A stretch of 5,713 nt of DNA from Anaerolineales bacterium (lineage in GTDB: Bacteria > Chloroflexota > Anaerolineae > Anaerolineales > VGOW01): the NCBI GenBank assembly GCA_919901875.1, contig CAKKQG010000465.1, positions 1 to 5,713 on the forward strand. Reading direction: 5' to 3'. The translations under genes were made by a program, and so were the position numbers. Each line of letters opens with the position of its first letter. The first letter of the stretch is position 1. The notes under the pieces are model-generated. The model did no database searches. It worked only from the letters and a program-made list of their open reading frames with translations, and was not told the origin of the DNA. Positions 1-5,713 of this stretch are shown here, one piece after another.

Positions 1-331
1 TGATCTCTTTCAGCCAAGTGTTTGCCTCTTCGCCAGTATAACTCGAATCTTTGACCTTGCGCTTATAACGCTCATCATCGTCGGGTGGCTCGAAGCCGGG
101 GAAGCCGCCGATGCTCACACCGCCTTGTAACTTGGAGAGATGCTCGGCGGCGACGCGCAACAAGCCGTCTGACTCTTTTGCCATCAACTGCGGCGCGGCT
201 AGAGGCAATTCTACAAGCGTGACGGACGAGGCGCGCAGAAACAAGGCAACAAAAAAAGTGGCCATTGCTACGGCGATGGCGGCGACACCGTGTGAAAATT
301 GCTGAGGATTGGGCGATCCGGTTTTGATCAT
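1..331 (-). CDS. Unrecognised membrane-anchored protein, 5' part only
   Basis: The frame runs leftward from an ATG at 331-329 to the window edge without a stop: 110 codons, with the C-terminus missing. Residues 14-33 (around HGVAAIAVAMATFFVALFL) form one hydrophobic segment followed by Arg, which suggests a signal anchor or uncleaved signal peptide. After it come a leucine- and alanine-rich, probably helical stretch (about 41-69), a Gly/Pro-rich turn (GGFPGFEPP, 74-82), an acidic-then-basic patch (DDDERYKRKVK) and a segment ending EEANTWLKEI. The body would lie outside the membrane or face the cytosol, depending on topology. Codon choice resembles the neighbouring genes. The next in-frame ATG (residue 23) would cut the hydrophobic segment, so the first ATG is preferred, although no good ribosome binding site precedes it. 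The gene diverges from argF. I do not recognise the family and assign no function. Confidence 0.7.
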   Translation of the reverse strand, partial: MIKTGSPNPQQFSHGVAAIAVAMATFFVALFLRASSVTLVELPLAAPQLMAKESDGLLRVAAEHLSKLQGGVSIGGFPGFEPPDDDERYKRKVKDSSYTGEEANTWLKEI

Positions 332-376
332 TGTTCTGTAGAAACGCTACGATTCAGTTTATCATGATTTAAAGAT

Positions 377-405
377 TTGTCATTGTCTATGTGTCATTGT
401 ATACT
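377..405 (+). promoter_or_regulatory. Sigma-70-type promoter for argF
   Basis: TTGTCA at 377-382 (5 of 6 to the TTGACA consensus) and TATACT at 400-405 (5 of 6 to TATAAT) are separated by exactly 17 bp. Transcription would begin near 412, leaving a leader of about 27 nt before the GTG start of argF. It is the best promoter-like pair in the divergent gap and points into the rightward cluster. It was identified by eye, with no start-site data. Confidence 0.65.
378..400. repeat. 9-bp direct repeat overlapping the argF promoter
   Basis: TGTCATTGT occurs at 378-386 and again, identically, at 392-400, a 14-bp period. The first copy overlaps the -35 hexamer and the second ends on the first base of the -10 hexamer. 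It could be a tandem operator or a chance local duplication. It does not resemble the palindromic ArgR box, so an arginine-repressor role is not supported. Confidence 0.6.
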
Positions 406-425
406 CCACTTCACCTCATCGTTAC

Positions 426-430
426 GGAGA
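426..430 (+). promoter_or_regulatory. Ribosome binding site of argF
   Basis: GGAGA lies 8 nt upstream of the GTG at 439-441. It is the clearest Shine-Dalgarno match in the window and supports the GTG as the argF start, even though the codon is not ATG. Confidence 0.8.
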
Positions 431-438
431 ATTAAAAG

Positions 439-1395
439 GTGCAACATTTCCTCACTATTGCCGAGCTGACCTCAACCGAAATCGAAAATTTGCTTGACCT
501 TGCGCTGAAGTTAAAGAAGGAACGCGCCAAAGGCGGCAACAAGCCGATTTTGGCAGGCAAGAATTTGGCGATGGTCTTTCAAAAGCCGTCGCTGCGCACG
601 CGCGTTTCTTTTGAGATCGCCATGAAGCATTTAGGCGGCGACGCCCTTTACATCTCGCCCGATGAGATCGGCTTGGGCAAGCGCGAGTCGGTGGCGGATG
701 TAGCGCGGGTGTTGTCGGGTTATGCCGATGGGATCATGGCGCGGGTGTTTGATCACGAACACGTTCTGACGCTCGCCCAATATGCCACGGTGCCGGTGAT
801 CAATGGACTCTCCGATCACAATCATCCCTGTCAGGCGCTGGGCGATATTCTGACGATTCTGGAGCGGAGGCCTCGACTCAAAGGGTTGACCGTCTCCTAC
901 GTGGGTGACGGCAACAACGTGGCAACGTCGTTGATCCACATCTGCACTAAGTTGGGAATCCATTTCAAGATCGCCACCCCGCTCGATTATCAACTGCCGC
1001 CTCTCGTTGTTGTGAAAGCGCGCGAGTTCGCCGCGAAGAGCGGCAGCCAAATTTTTGAAACCACTGATCCCTTTGAAGCCGTGCGCGACACTGACGTAAT
1101 TTATACCGATGTGTGGACAAGCATGGGACAAGAATCGGAAAAAACAAAACGCGCCGCCGTGTTCCCGCCGTATCAAGTGAACGCGACTTTGGTGAGCAAA
1201 GCCAAACCCGAGGTGTTAGTGATGCACTGCTTACCGGCGCATCGCGGTGAAGAGATCACAGATGACATAGCCGATGGTCCTAACAGCGTCCTCTTCCCGC
1301 AAGCCGAGAATCGTTTGCACGCGCAGAAAGCGATCTTGGCAGAGTTGTTAGGCGAGAAGAGGAAGGTCGTTAAGAAAGTGAAGAGTAAAAAGTGA
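439..1395 (+). CDS. argF: Ornithine carbamoyltransferase (EC 2.1.3.3)
   Basis: This enzyme transfers the carbamoyl group from carbamoyl phosphate to L-ornithine, giving citrulline and phosphate in cytosolic arginine synthesis. At 318 aa the length is normal or slightly long. Diagnostic motifs appear in order: the phosphate-binding loop SLRTR (51-55, in [13 protein letters not shown]), HPCQ for carbamoyl phosphate (129-132), GDGNN (156-160), the ornithine-side DVWTSMG (224-230), [10 protein letters not shown] with the catalytic-loop cysteine (263-272), and ENRLHAQKA (290-298). The usual loop is STRTR; Leu here replaces the first Thr, while Ser, Arg and the second Thr are kept, so activity is expected. 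The last dozen residues are a Lys-rich tail beyond the normal helix end. The GTG start is set by the GGAGA site upstream. The stop overlaps the next gene by 4 bp. A catabolic role is possible in principle, but no arcA or arcC is present. The transferase assignment is secure. Confidence 0.96.
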   Translation: MQHFLTIAELTSTEIENLLDLALKLKKERAKGGNKPILAGKNLAMVFQKPSLRTRVSFEIAMKHLGGDALYISPDEIGLGKRESVADVARVLSGYADGIMARVFDHEHVLTLAQYATVPVINGLSDHNHPCQALGDILTILERRPRLKGLTVSYVGDGNNVATSLIHICTKLGIHFKIATPLDYQLPPLVVVKAREFAAKSGSQIFETTDPFEAVRDTDVIYTDVWTSMGQESEKTKRAAVFPPYQVNATLVSKAKPEVLVMHCLPAHRGEEITDDIADGPNSVLFPQAENRLHAQKAILAELLGEKRKVVKKVKSKK

Positions 1396-3758
1396 GGCGT
1401 GACGTTTACGAAAAAGCTCTTAACGATGGCATCTCTGCGGCGTGGGATCAGAAGTGGGATAAAGCCATTGCTTCGTATCGCATCGCGCTCGAAGAATTTC
1501 CTGACGATCCAACTGTCTTGTCCAATCTGGGTCAAGCCCTGCTTGCTCTCAATAAACAAAAAGAAGCATTGATCGTTTATCAACGCGCGGCGCGAGTCAG
1601 CCCGGGCGATCCGGTGCCGATTGAAAAGTGCGCCGAGTTGATGGAAGACTTTGGTCAAATTGCTCCGGCGGCGCAAGCGTATTACGCCGTAGGTGAGATC
1701 TACGTAAACCGTCGCGAGATTGAGAAAGCCATCGAGAGTTGGGGGCGTTCAGCGATACTCGCCCCTAACAACATCAACGCCCATTCGCGTCTGGCGCTGG
1801 CTTACGAGCGAATCGGCAAGACTGCCGAATCTGTTGCCGAATACATTGAAGTCGCGCGTATCTTTCAATCACAAGGCGATATTCCGAAAGCGATGCAAAC
1901 GGCGCAGCGCGCATTGCAAACCGATCCGCAAAGCGCCGACGCCAATAAAGCGTTGAACATGATCCAACGCGGCGAGTTGCTGCCCGAACCGCGACGCACT
2001 ACCAAAGGACCCACCTCGACCGGTATGCTGCGCCGCCTCAATGCCTTTGCCGCGCCGCCCAATCAAGATAAGAAGCCCACACTTAAAGAAGTCAGCGGGA
2101 CCGAAAAGAAATTCAACCCTCTGGAAACATGCCGCCAACTGGCGTTGGCGATGCTCGCCGAATCATTATTTGATATTGGCGATGTCTCCTCGGTTGAGCC
2201 AGAGCCGCCGAAGTCGCCGCAAGGCACAGGTTTCATGCGCGGCATTAAATCCGAACCAAAGAAGGATTCGAAAAGCTCTAACCGCTCACAGATTGTCAGT
2301 AGTTTAAGCCAAGCCATCGAGGCGCAAACACAAGGAGATAGTGAAGTCGCCAATTCGTTTTTCGAGAAAGCCTTGCGCGCCGGGCTGGATAACGCCTCGT
2401 TGTATTACACCCTTGCCAGCAACTATCTCGATCAAGAGAATTACAAAGAAGCCATAAAGCATTTCACCTCTGCCACCAAGAATCCAGAATATGCTTCCGG
2501 CGCGCATTATGGTCTGGGCGTGTGTTATGCCCGAACTGACAAAATGAAAGAGGCGGTCATTCAGTTGATCAACTCTCTGAGAGCAGTGGACATCACGACC
2601 GTCCCCGCCACTCAAGCCGATGCGTTAAGCAATCTTTACGAAAACTTTTACGCCAGCATGGATCGCGAGAACCCCAGTGAAGATGATCTGATCAGTCTTG
2701 GTGAAAATCTCATTGCCTTCCTATCCGGTCCCGATTGGGAAGAGCGGGTGAAGGTCTCGCGTGAACAGCTCGATATTGAACAAAGTGGCGCGCTTGCGCC
2801 GCTCGCCGATTTGCTTCTCATCCCCGGCGCGGATCGGATTATGGAAAGCATGTCGTTGATTAATAAGTATATGGCGAACAACTGGCTGGTCTCGGCGATG
2901 GATGAAGCGCATCGGGCGATTGAGTCGTCGCCGCTCTACATACCGGCGCACCTCAAAGTCGCCGAAATACTCGCTAAAGAGAATCGGATTGAAGCCGCCG
3001 TCGCCAAGTACACGGCTGTCGCTAACCTCTACCATGTGCGCGGCAACGGCAGCCGCACCGCAAAAATTTACGAAGAGATCGCCCACCTGGCGCCGCAGGA
3101 TGTCAATGCCCGCGCCAAGCTGATCGAGATGCTTAAGGCGCAGGGCAAGACGGTTGAAGCGATTAAGCAATATATTGAAATGGCGGAAGCCTATTATGAT
3201 CTTGCCGATCTCGAAATGGCTCGCCGCACGTACGCCGACGCTACCACTCTCGCTCAACGCCCCAGCGCCGGAGACCGTTCGTTGGCGTTGAAGATTCTGC
3301 TTCGCATGGGCGATATTGATATGCAGCGACTCGATTGGCGGCAGGCGATGGTCACTTACGCTCAAGTGAAAGCCACCGACCCGGGCAACGCGCAGGGGCG
3401 CGTCATGCTAGTTGACCTGTACTTCCGCAACAACCAAGCGCGGCAAGCACTCGGTGAAACCGATGATTTCTTGAAGATGGTATTGAGCAAAAGCGATGCC
3501 AAGACGGCGATCTCCTTCCTTGAACAAATACTGCGCGATCATGCCGACGACATCGGGATTCACTCGCGCCTCGCCCGCCTCTACCAAGAGACCGGACGCA
3601 AAGCCGACGCCATCGCCCAACTCGACGCCATCGGCGAACTGCATCTGCAAGCCGGCAATCGCGCTGAGTCCATTAAAACGATCCAAGCGATCATTGCCCT
3701 GTCGCCAGACAACGTGGCAGAGTATCAAGCGGTACTCGCGCAGCTACAGTCTGGTTAA
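1392..3758 (+). CDS. Large cytosolic tetratricopeptide-repeat scaffold protein
   Basis: This is a 788-aa protein with no signal peptide, membrane segment or recognisable enzyme domain. TPR-like helix pairs fill residues about 5-190 (for example [19 protein letters not shown], 22-40, and [17 protein letters not shown], 111-127). A charged, Pro/Ser/Lys-rich linker follows (about 197-300), broken by a short helix ([20 protein letters not shown], 241-260). TPRs resume at about 303-400 ([16 protein letters not shown]), then comes a less regular helical section (430-495), then C-terminal TPRs from about 496 to 785 ([18 protein letters not shown], 510-527; [16 protein letters not shown], 651-666). 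Such solenoids bind proteins, so a scaffold or adaptor role is inferred. The start is GTG at 1392: an in-frame TAA at 1386 rules out anything earlier. It shares GTGA with the argF stop, and GAAGAG at 1380-1385 is a modest binding site. Its partner is unknown; the downstream cdaA and cdaR make c-di-AMP signalling a candidate context. Confidence 0.9.
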   Translation: MRRDVYEKALNDGISAAWDQKWDKAIASYRIALEEFPDDPTVLSNLGQALLALNKQKEALIVYQRAARVSPGDPVPIEKCAELMEDFGQIAPAAQAYYAVGEIYVNRREIEKAIESWGRSAILAPNNINAHSRLALAYERIGKTAESVAEYIEVARIFQSQGDIPKAMQTAQRALQTDPQSADANKALNMIQRGELLPEPRRTTKGPTSTGMLRRLNAFAAPPNQDKKPTLKEVSGTEKKFNPLETCRQLALAMLAESLFDIGDVSSVEPEPPKSPQGTGFMRGIKSEPKKDSKSSNRSQIVSSLSQAIEAQTQGDSEVANSFFEKALRAGLDNASLYYTLASNYLDQENYKEAIKHFTSATKNPEYASGAHYGLGVCYARTDKMKEAVIQLINSLRAVDITTVPATQADALSNLYENFYASMDRENPSEDDLISLGENLIAFLSGPDWEERVKVSREQLDIEQSGALAPLADLLLIPGADRIMESMSLINKYMANNWLVSAMDEAHRAIESSPLYIPAHLKVAEILAKENRIEAAVAKYTAVANLYHVRGNGSRTAKIYEEIAHLAPQDVNARAKLIEMLKAQGKTVEAIKQYIEMAEAYYDLADLEMARRTYADATTLAQRPSAGDRSLALKILLRMGDIDMQRLDWRQAMVTYAQVKATDPGNAQGRVMLVDLYFRNNQARQALGETDDFLKMVLSKSDAKTAISFLEQILRDHADDIGIHSRLARLYQETGRKADAIAQLDAIGELHLQAGNRAESIKTIQAIIALSPDNVAEYQAVLAQLQSG

Positions 3759-3764
3759 CTCCGC

Positions 3765-3799
3765 AAGACCTCACAGGTCTTTAAGACCTGTGAGGTCTT
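3765..3799. repeat. Perfect inverted repeat with nested palindromic arms
   Basis: AAGACCTCACAGGTCTT (3765-3781) is followed by a single T and then its exact reverse complement (3783-3799). Each 17-bp arm is itself a palindrome: AAGACCT and AGGTCTT flank a 3-base CAC or GTG. The DNA can therefore extrude as one long hairpin or two small ones. It fills most of the 51-bp gap between the TPR stop and cdaA. No T-run follows (the next bases are ACCAAACG), so it is not a classic intrinsic terminator. It most resembles a dispersed REP-like palindrome or remnant of a small mobile repeat. A role in mRNA stability or in masking the cdaA start region is possible. Confidence 0.9.
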
Positions 3800-3809
3800 A
3801 CCAAACGTT

Positions 3810-4664
3810 TTGCCGTTGACCGAATTCCTCACCGAAGCCACTTTTATTTTTCAACGCCTTGACTGGCTCAGCGTTGTAGACATCCTTCTCGTGACGGTTG
3901 TCTTCTTCACATTATTCGTCATCATGCGCGGCACACAAGCCGTGGTGTTGATGCGCGGCGTAATCATCATCACGGTCATCGTCGCACTGCTTAGCGCGTT
4001 CTTCCGTCTGCGTGCTTTCAGTTGGTTATTGCGAAGCACACTGCCCGCCTTGCTTCTGGCTATCCCCATCGTCTTTCAACCGGAGATTCGTCGCGCGCTA
4101 GAACGTCTGGGGCGCTTCAGCAATTTCCTCACCATCGGCGGGGTCGAATCGTCGGCGACATCACCAGAGATCGAGTGCATTGCCCTCGCCTGCCAGCAAC
4201 TTTCTGATCAACATTATGGGGCGTTGATCATCATTGAGCGCGAAGCCGGTTTGCAGGATTATGTGGACACGGGCGTGAAAATGGATTCGCTGGTCAGCGC
4301 TGAACTGCTGGTGCAAATTTTTATCAAGGATACGCCGCTGCACGATGGCGCGGTCATTCTTCGCCAGAATCGCATCGCCAGCGCCGCCTGTGTGCTTCCC
4401 CTTTCCATTGATGCCACGCTCTCGCAACAACAATTTGGGTTGCGCCATCGCGCCGCGCTCGGCATCAGCGAAGCCTCGGACGCGGTTGCCGTCGTGGTCT
4501 CCGAACAAACCGGCACGATCTCCGTCGCACATAATGGTAAAATGATTCGACGACTCGACTCGGCTCGGTTACAAAATATCTTAACCGCCTTCCATCGCCC
4601 CCGCGACAATAGACTCTTTGGGTGGTTAAAAGCCTCTCCCAAAAAACAACACGAAGTTGGCTAA
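3810..4664 (+). CDS. cdaA: Membrane-bound diadenylate cyclase CdaA
   Basis: CdaA condenses two ATP into c-di-AMP, the messenger that controls potassium and osmolyte uptake and cell-wall homeostasis in bacteria that have it. The 284-aa product matches the family's usual size. Three membrane helices lie at about 21-38, 44-63 and 71-89, followed by a cytosolic DisA_N cyclase domain from about 100. Within it are GALIIIERE (137-145), DYVDTG (150-155), SAELLVQIF (163-171), PLHDGAVIL with the catalytic DGA (179-181), and RHR (212-214) in FGLRHRAALGISEASDA. The residue before RHR is Leu, where the classic motif is GTRHR. The start is uncertain: the frame is open from the preceding TAA at 3756, and the only plausible N-terminal starts are TTG at 3810 or TTG at 3816, because the next in-frame ATG falls at residue 39, after the first helix. 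Binding-site-like GAGG lies in the palindrome 14 nt upstream. The following cdaR supports the assignment. Confidence 0.95.
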   Translation: MPLTEFLTEATFIFQRLDWLSVVDILLVTVVFFTLFVIMRGTQAVVLMRGVIIITVIVALLSAFFRLRAFSWLLRSTLPALLLAIPIVFQPEIRRALERLGRFSNFLTIGGVESSATSPEIECIALACQQLSDQHYGALIIIEREAGLQDYVDTGVKMDSLVSAELLVQIFIKDTPLHDGAVILRQNRIASAACVLPLSIDATLSQQQFGLRHRAALGISEASDAVAVVVSEQTGTISVAHNGKMIRRLDSARLQNILTAFHRPRDNRLFGWLKASPKKQHEVG

Positions 4665-4737
4665 TGGCAGATGGCGTATCGCGGATGGCAAATTGCCATT
4701 CGCTATCTGCTATTCGCCATCTGCTATTCGCTATTTG
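4661..4737. repeat. Heptanucleotide-periodic, strand-switching repeat
   Basis: The stretch divides without gaps into eleven 7-bp units. From 4696 to 4737 six units fit CYATYYG, for example CTATTCG at 4710-4716 and 4724-4730. From 4661 to 4695 five units resemble the reverse complement CRRATRG, for example CAGATGG (4668-4674) and CGGATGG (4682-4688); CGTATCG, CAAATTG and CTAATGG deviate. The switch makes a long imperfect palindrome (about 4664-4720, centred on 4692, with perfect core arms ATGGCAA and TTGCCAT). Inside, ATCTGCTATTCGC occurs at 4705-4717 and 4719-4731. The repeat includes the TAA of cdaA (4662-4664) and nearly fills the gap to cdaR. Heptameric repeats of this general sort (STRR) are known in cyanobacteria. 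The unit here differs, and any relation is only analogy. Confidence 0.85.
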
Positions 4738-4745
4738 ACATCATC

Positions 4746-5713
4746 ATGTTTCGCTGGTTCATTCGCAACGTCACAACGCTTTTCCTCTCCATCGCAATCG
4801 CTATCACGATCTGGATCGTCGCGCTTAACGAAGCCGACCCATTTCAAGAAAAAGCGTTCCCGCAATTGATTCCGGTTGCCTTACAGAATCTGCCCGAGGG
4901 CATGATCGTCGTCGGCGATAAACCACCGGCGGTCGAGGTCCGAGTCCGCGCCCCGGCTTCGGTCTGGGCGACTCTCAACGCCGATCAGATTCATATCACC
5001 GCCGATCTTTCTAATTCCGCCACCGGCTCTATCAGCCTCTCTCTCCAATCCGCAATTGATTATCGAGAAGCGCGCATCATCAGCATTGCACCATCGCAAA
5101 CGCGATTGACTCTGGAAAAGATCGTCACACGCAACATCCCGATCAAAGTTCAAATGCGCGGCGAACCGGCGGTGGGGTATCAAGCAAAATTGCCGCAGTT
5201 GACTCCACGGAGTGCCACCATCTCCGGACCCGCTTCTGCTGCCGACACCGTTAGTGAACTGCTCGCGCCCATCAACCTTAACGGAGTCAAACAACCCATC
5301 AACGACAACATCACATTGATCGCGGTCAACACGTCCGGGCAATTTGTGTCGGGTGTGAAAGTGGAGCCGGCAACCGCGCCGGTGATCGTCGCCGTTGAAC
5401 AACTGGGCGGCTACCGTGATGTCGCCGTCAAAGCCCTGATCGAAGGACAGATCGCCACCGGACATCGCATCACCAACATCGTCGTCGCGCCATCGGTCGT
5501 CACATTGTTCTCATCCGATCCATCTCTCGTCGCCGCGCTGCCCGGCGTGGTCGAAACAGAAAAACTTAACATCAGCAAAGCCAGCGACGACATCGAGACT
5601 CGACTCGGACTCAAGCTCCCCGCCGGAGTCTCGGTCATCGGATCGCAAAGTGTGTTATTGCAAGTAAGCATCGCCGCCATTGAAAGCAGCCTCACCATTC
5701 AACGCGATCTGGA
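4746..5713 (+). CDS. cdaR: YbbR-domain regulator of CdaA, 3' end cut by window
   Basis: CdaR is a single-pass membrane protein that binds CdaA and modulates c-di-AMP production, as shown in Firmicutes. The visible 322 residues begin MFRWFIRN. A membrane helix follows at about 10-27 (TLFLSIAIAITIWIVAL), then an extracytoplasmic region of repeated YbbR beta domains: about 40-122, 129-217 (opening RNIPIKVQMRGEPAVGY, with the family-typical TPRSATISGPAS) and 224-310 (opening YRDVAVKALIEGQIATGH). A fourth may begin where the window ends. The ATG at 4746 gives the family-typical short cytosolic N-terminus, although no Shine-Dalgarno site is visible before it. An in-frame ATG at 4671, inside the heptamer repeat, would add 25 mostly hydrophobic residues and is less likely. 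The frame is open to 5713 with no stop. Adjacency to cdaA on the same strand makes the assignment firm. Confidence 0.9.
   Translation, partial: MFRWFIRNVTTLFLSIAIAITIWIVALNEADPFQEKAFPQLIPVALQNLPEGMIVVGDKPPAVEVRVRAPASVWATLNADQIHITADLSNSATGSISLSLQSAIDYREARIISIAPSQTRLTLEKIVTRNIPIKVQMRGEPAVGYQAKLPQLTPRSATISGPASAADTVSELLAPINLNGVKQPINDNITLIAVNTSGQFVSGVKVEPATAPVIVAVEQLGGYRDVAVKALIEGQIATGHRITNIVVAPSVVTLFSSDPSLVAALPGVVETEKLNISKASDDIETRLGLKLPAGVSVIGSQSVLLQVSIAAIESSLTIQRDL

Noticed and set aside
111..305. Small plus-strand frame of 64 codons at the left edge
   Set aside because: It is antisense to a fully open reverse frame with a proper membrane anchor, has no ribosome binding site and an unstructured product.
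332..400. Promoter for the leftward gene
   Set aside because: Reverse-strand ATGACA hexamers exist, but none has a convincing -10 element at 16-18 bp, so no call is made.
332..438. ArgR operator before argF
   Set aside because: No TGAAT-type palindrome typical of ArgR boxes is present; ATCATGAT at 361-368 is only a short generic palindrome.
631..1676. Long reverse-strand open frames opposite argF and the start of the TPR gene
   Set aside because: They are antisense to well-supported genes, and their products (rich in Arg, His and Cys) look like shadow translations without domain motifs.
2721..3365. 214-codon reverse-strand frame opposite the TPR gene
   Set aside because: The plus strand encodes continuous TPR helices here; the reverse product has no recognisable domain and is a by-product of codon bias.
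3765..3799. Intrinsic (rho-independent) terminator after the TPR gene
   Set aside because: The stem is strong, but no T-run follows on the plus strand (ACCAAACG comes next), and cdaA begins only 10 nt later.
4661..4737. CRISPR array or minisatellite with spacers
   Set aside because: The units are 7 bp, contiguous and without spacers, and they reverse orientation. No cas gene is nearby.
4657..4869. 70-codon plus-strand frame across the heptamer repeat
   Set aside because: It is built from the repeat and an out-of-frame part of cdaR, beginning with a TTG inside cdaA.
4881..5698. Reverse-strand open frames opposite cdaR
   Set aside because: The plus-strand frame encodes clear YbbR domains throughout, so these are shadows.

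Overview
The window holds the start of one leftward gene at the left edge and, reading rightward, a four-gene cluster: argF (ornithine carbamoyltransferase), a large cytosolic tetratricopeptide-repeat (TPR) protein, cdaA (membrane diadenylate cyclase) and cdaR (YbbR-domain regulator, cut by the right edge). The cdaA-cdaR pair is typical of Gram-positive bacteria and several deep-branching phyla and is absent from most Proteobacteria. With the moderately GC-rich coding DNA, frequent GTG and TTG starts, a big TPR gene beside cdaA and scattered palindromic or short-period repeats, I infer a member of the Chloroflexota (Anaerolineae-like), probably from a metagenome. This placement rests on gene content and is only moderately confident.

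Layout. Positions 331 to 1 (minus strand): 5' part of an unrecognised protein with an N-terminal membrane anchor. Positions 332-438: a 107-bp divergent intergenic region with a good sigma-70-type promoter (TTGTCA, 17-bp spacer, TATACT) facing argF, an overlapping 9-bp direct repeat and a clear Shine-Dalgarno site. Positions 439-1395: argF. Positions 1392-3758: the TPR gene, which overlaps the argF stop by 4 bp (GTGA), so the two should be co-transcribed and translationally coupled. Positions 3759-3809: a 51-bp gap almost filled by a perfect 17-bp inverted repeat whose arms are themselves palindromic. Positions 3810-4664: cdaA, most likely starting at TTG. Positions 4665-4745: an 81-bp gap occupied by a heptanucleotide-periodic repeat that switches strand in the middle and folds as a long imperfect palindrome. 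Positions 4746-5713: cdaR, open at the window end.

How the genes may work together. CdaA makes c-di-AMP at the membrane, and CdaR, a single-pass protein with extracytoplasmic YbbR domains, binds and modulates it; this is established in Firmicutes. ArgF makes citrulline from ornithine and carbamoyl phosphate for arginine synthesis. The TPR protein has no catalytic domain and looks like a scaffold. Its place between argF and cdaA makes it a candidate cytosolic partner of the cyclase, but that is inference from position only. No strong promoter or terminator is visible between argF and cdaR, so the four rightward genes may form one transcript, perhaps tuned at the two repeat-filled gaps. I see no tRNA, rRNA, CRISPR array, transposase or phage gene.
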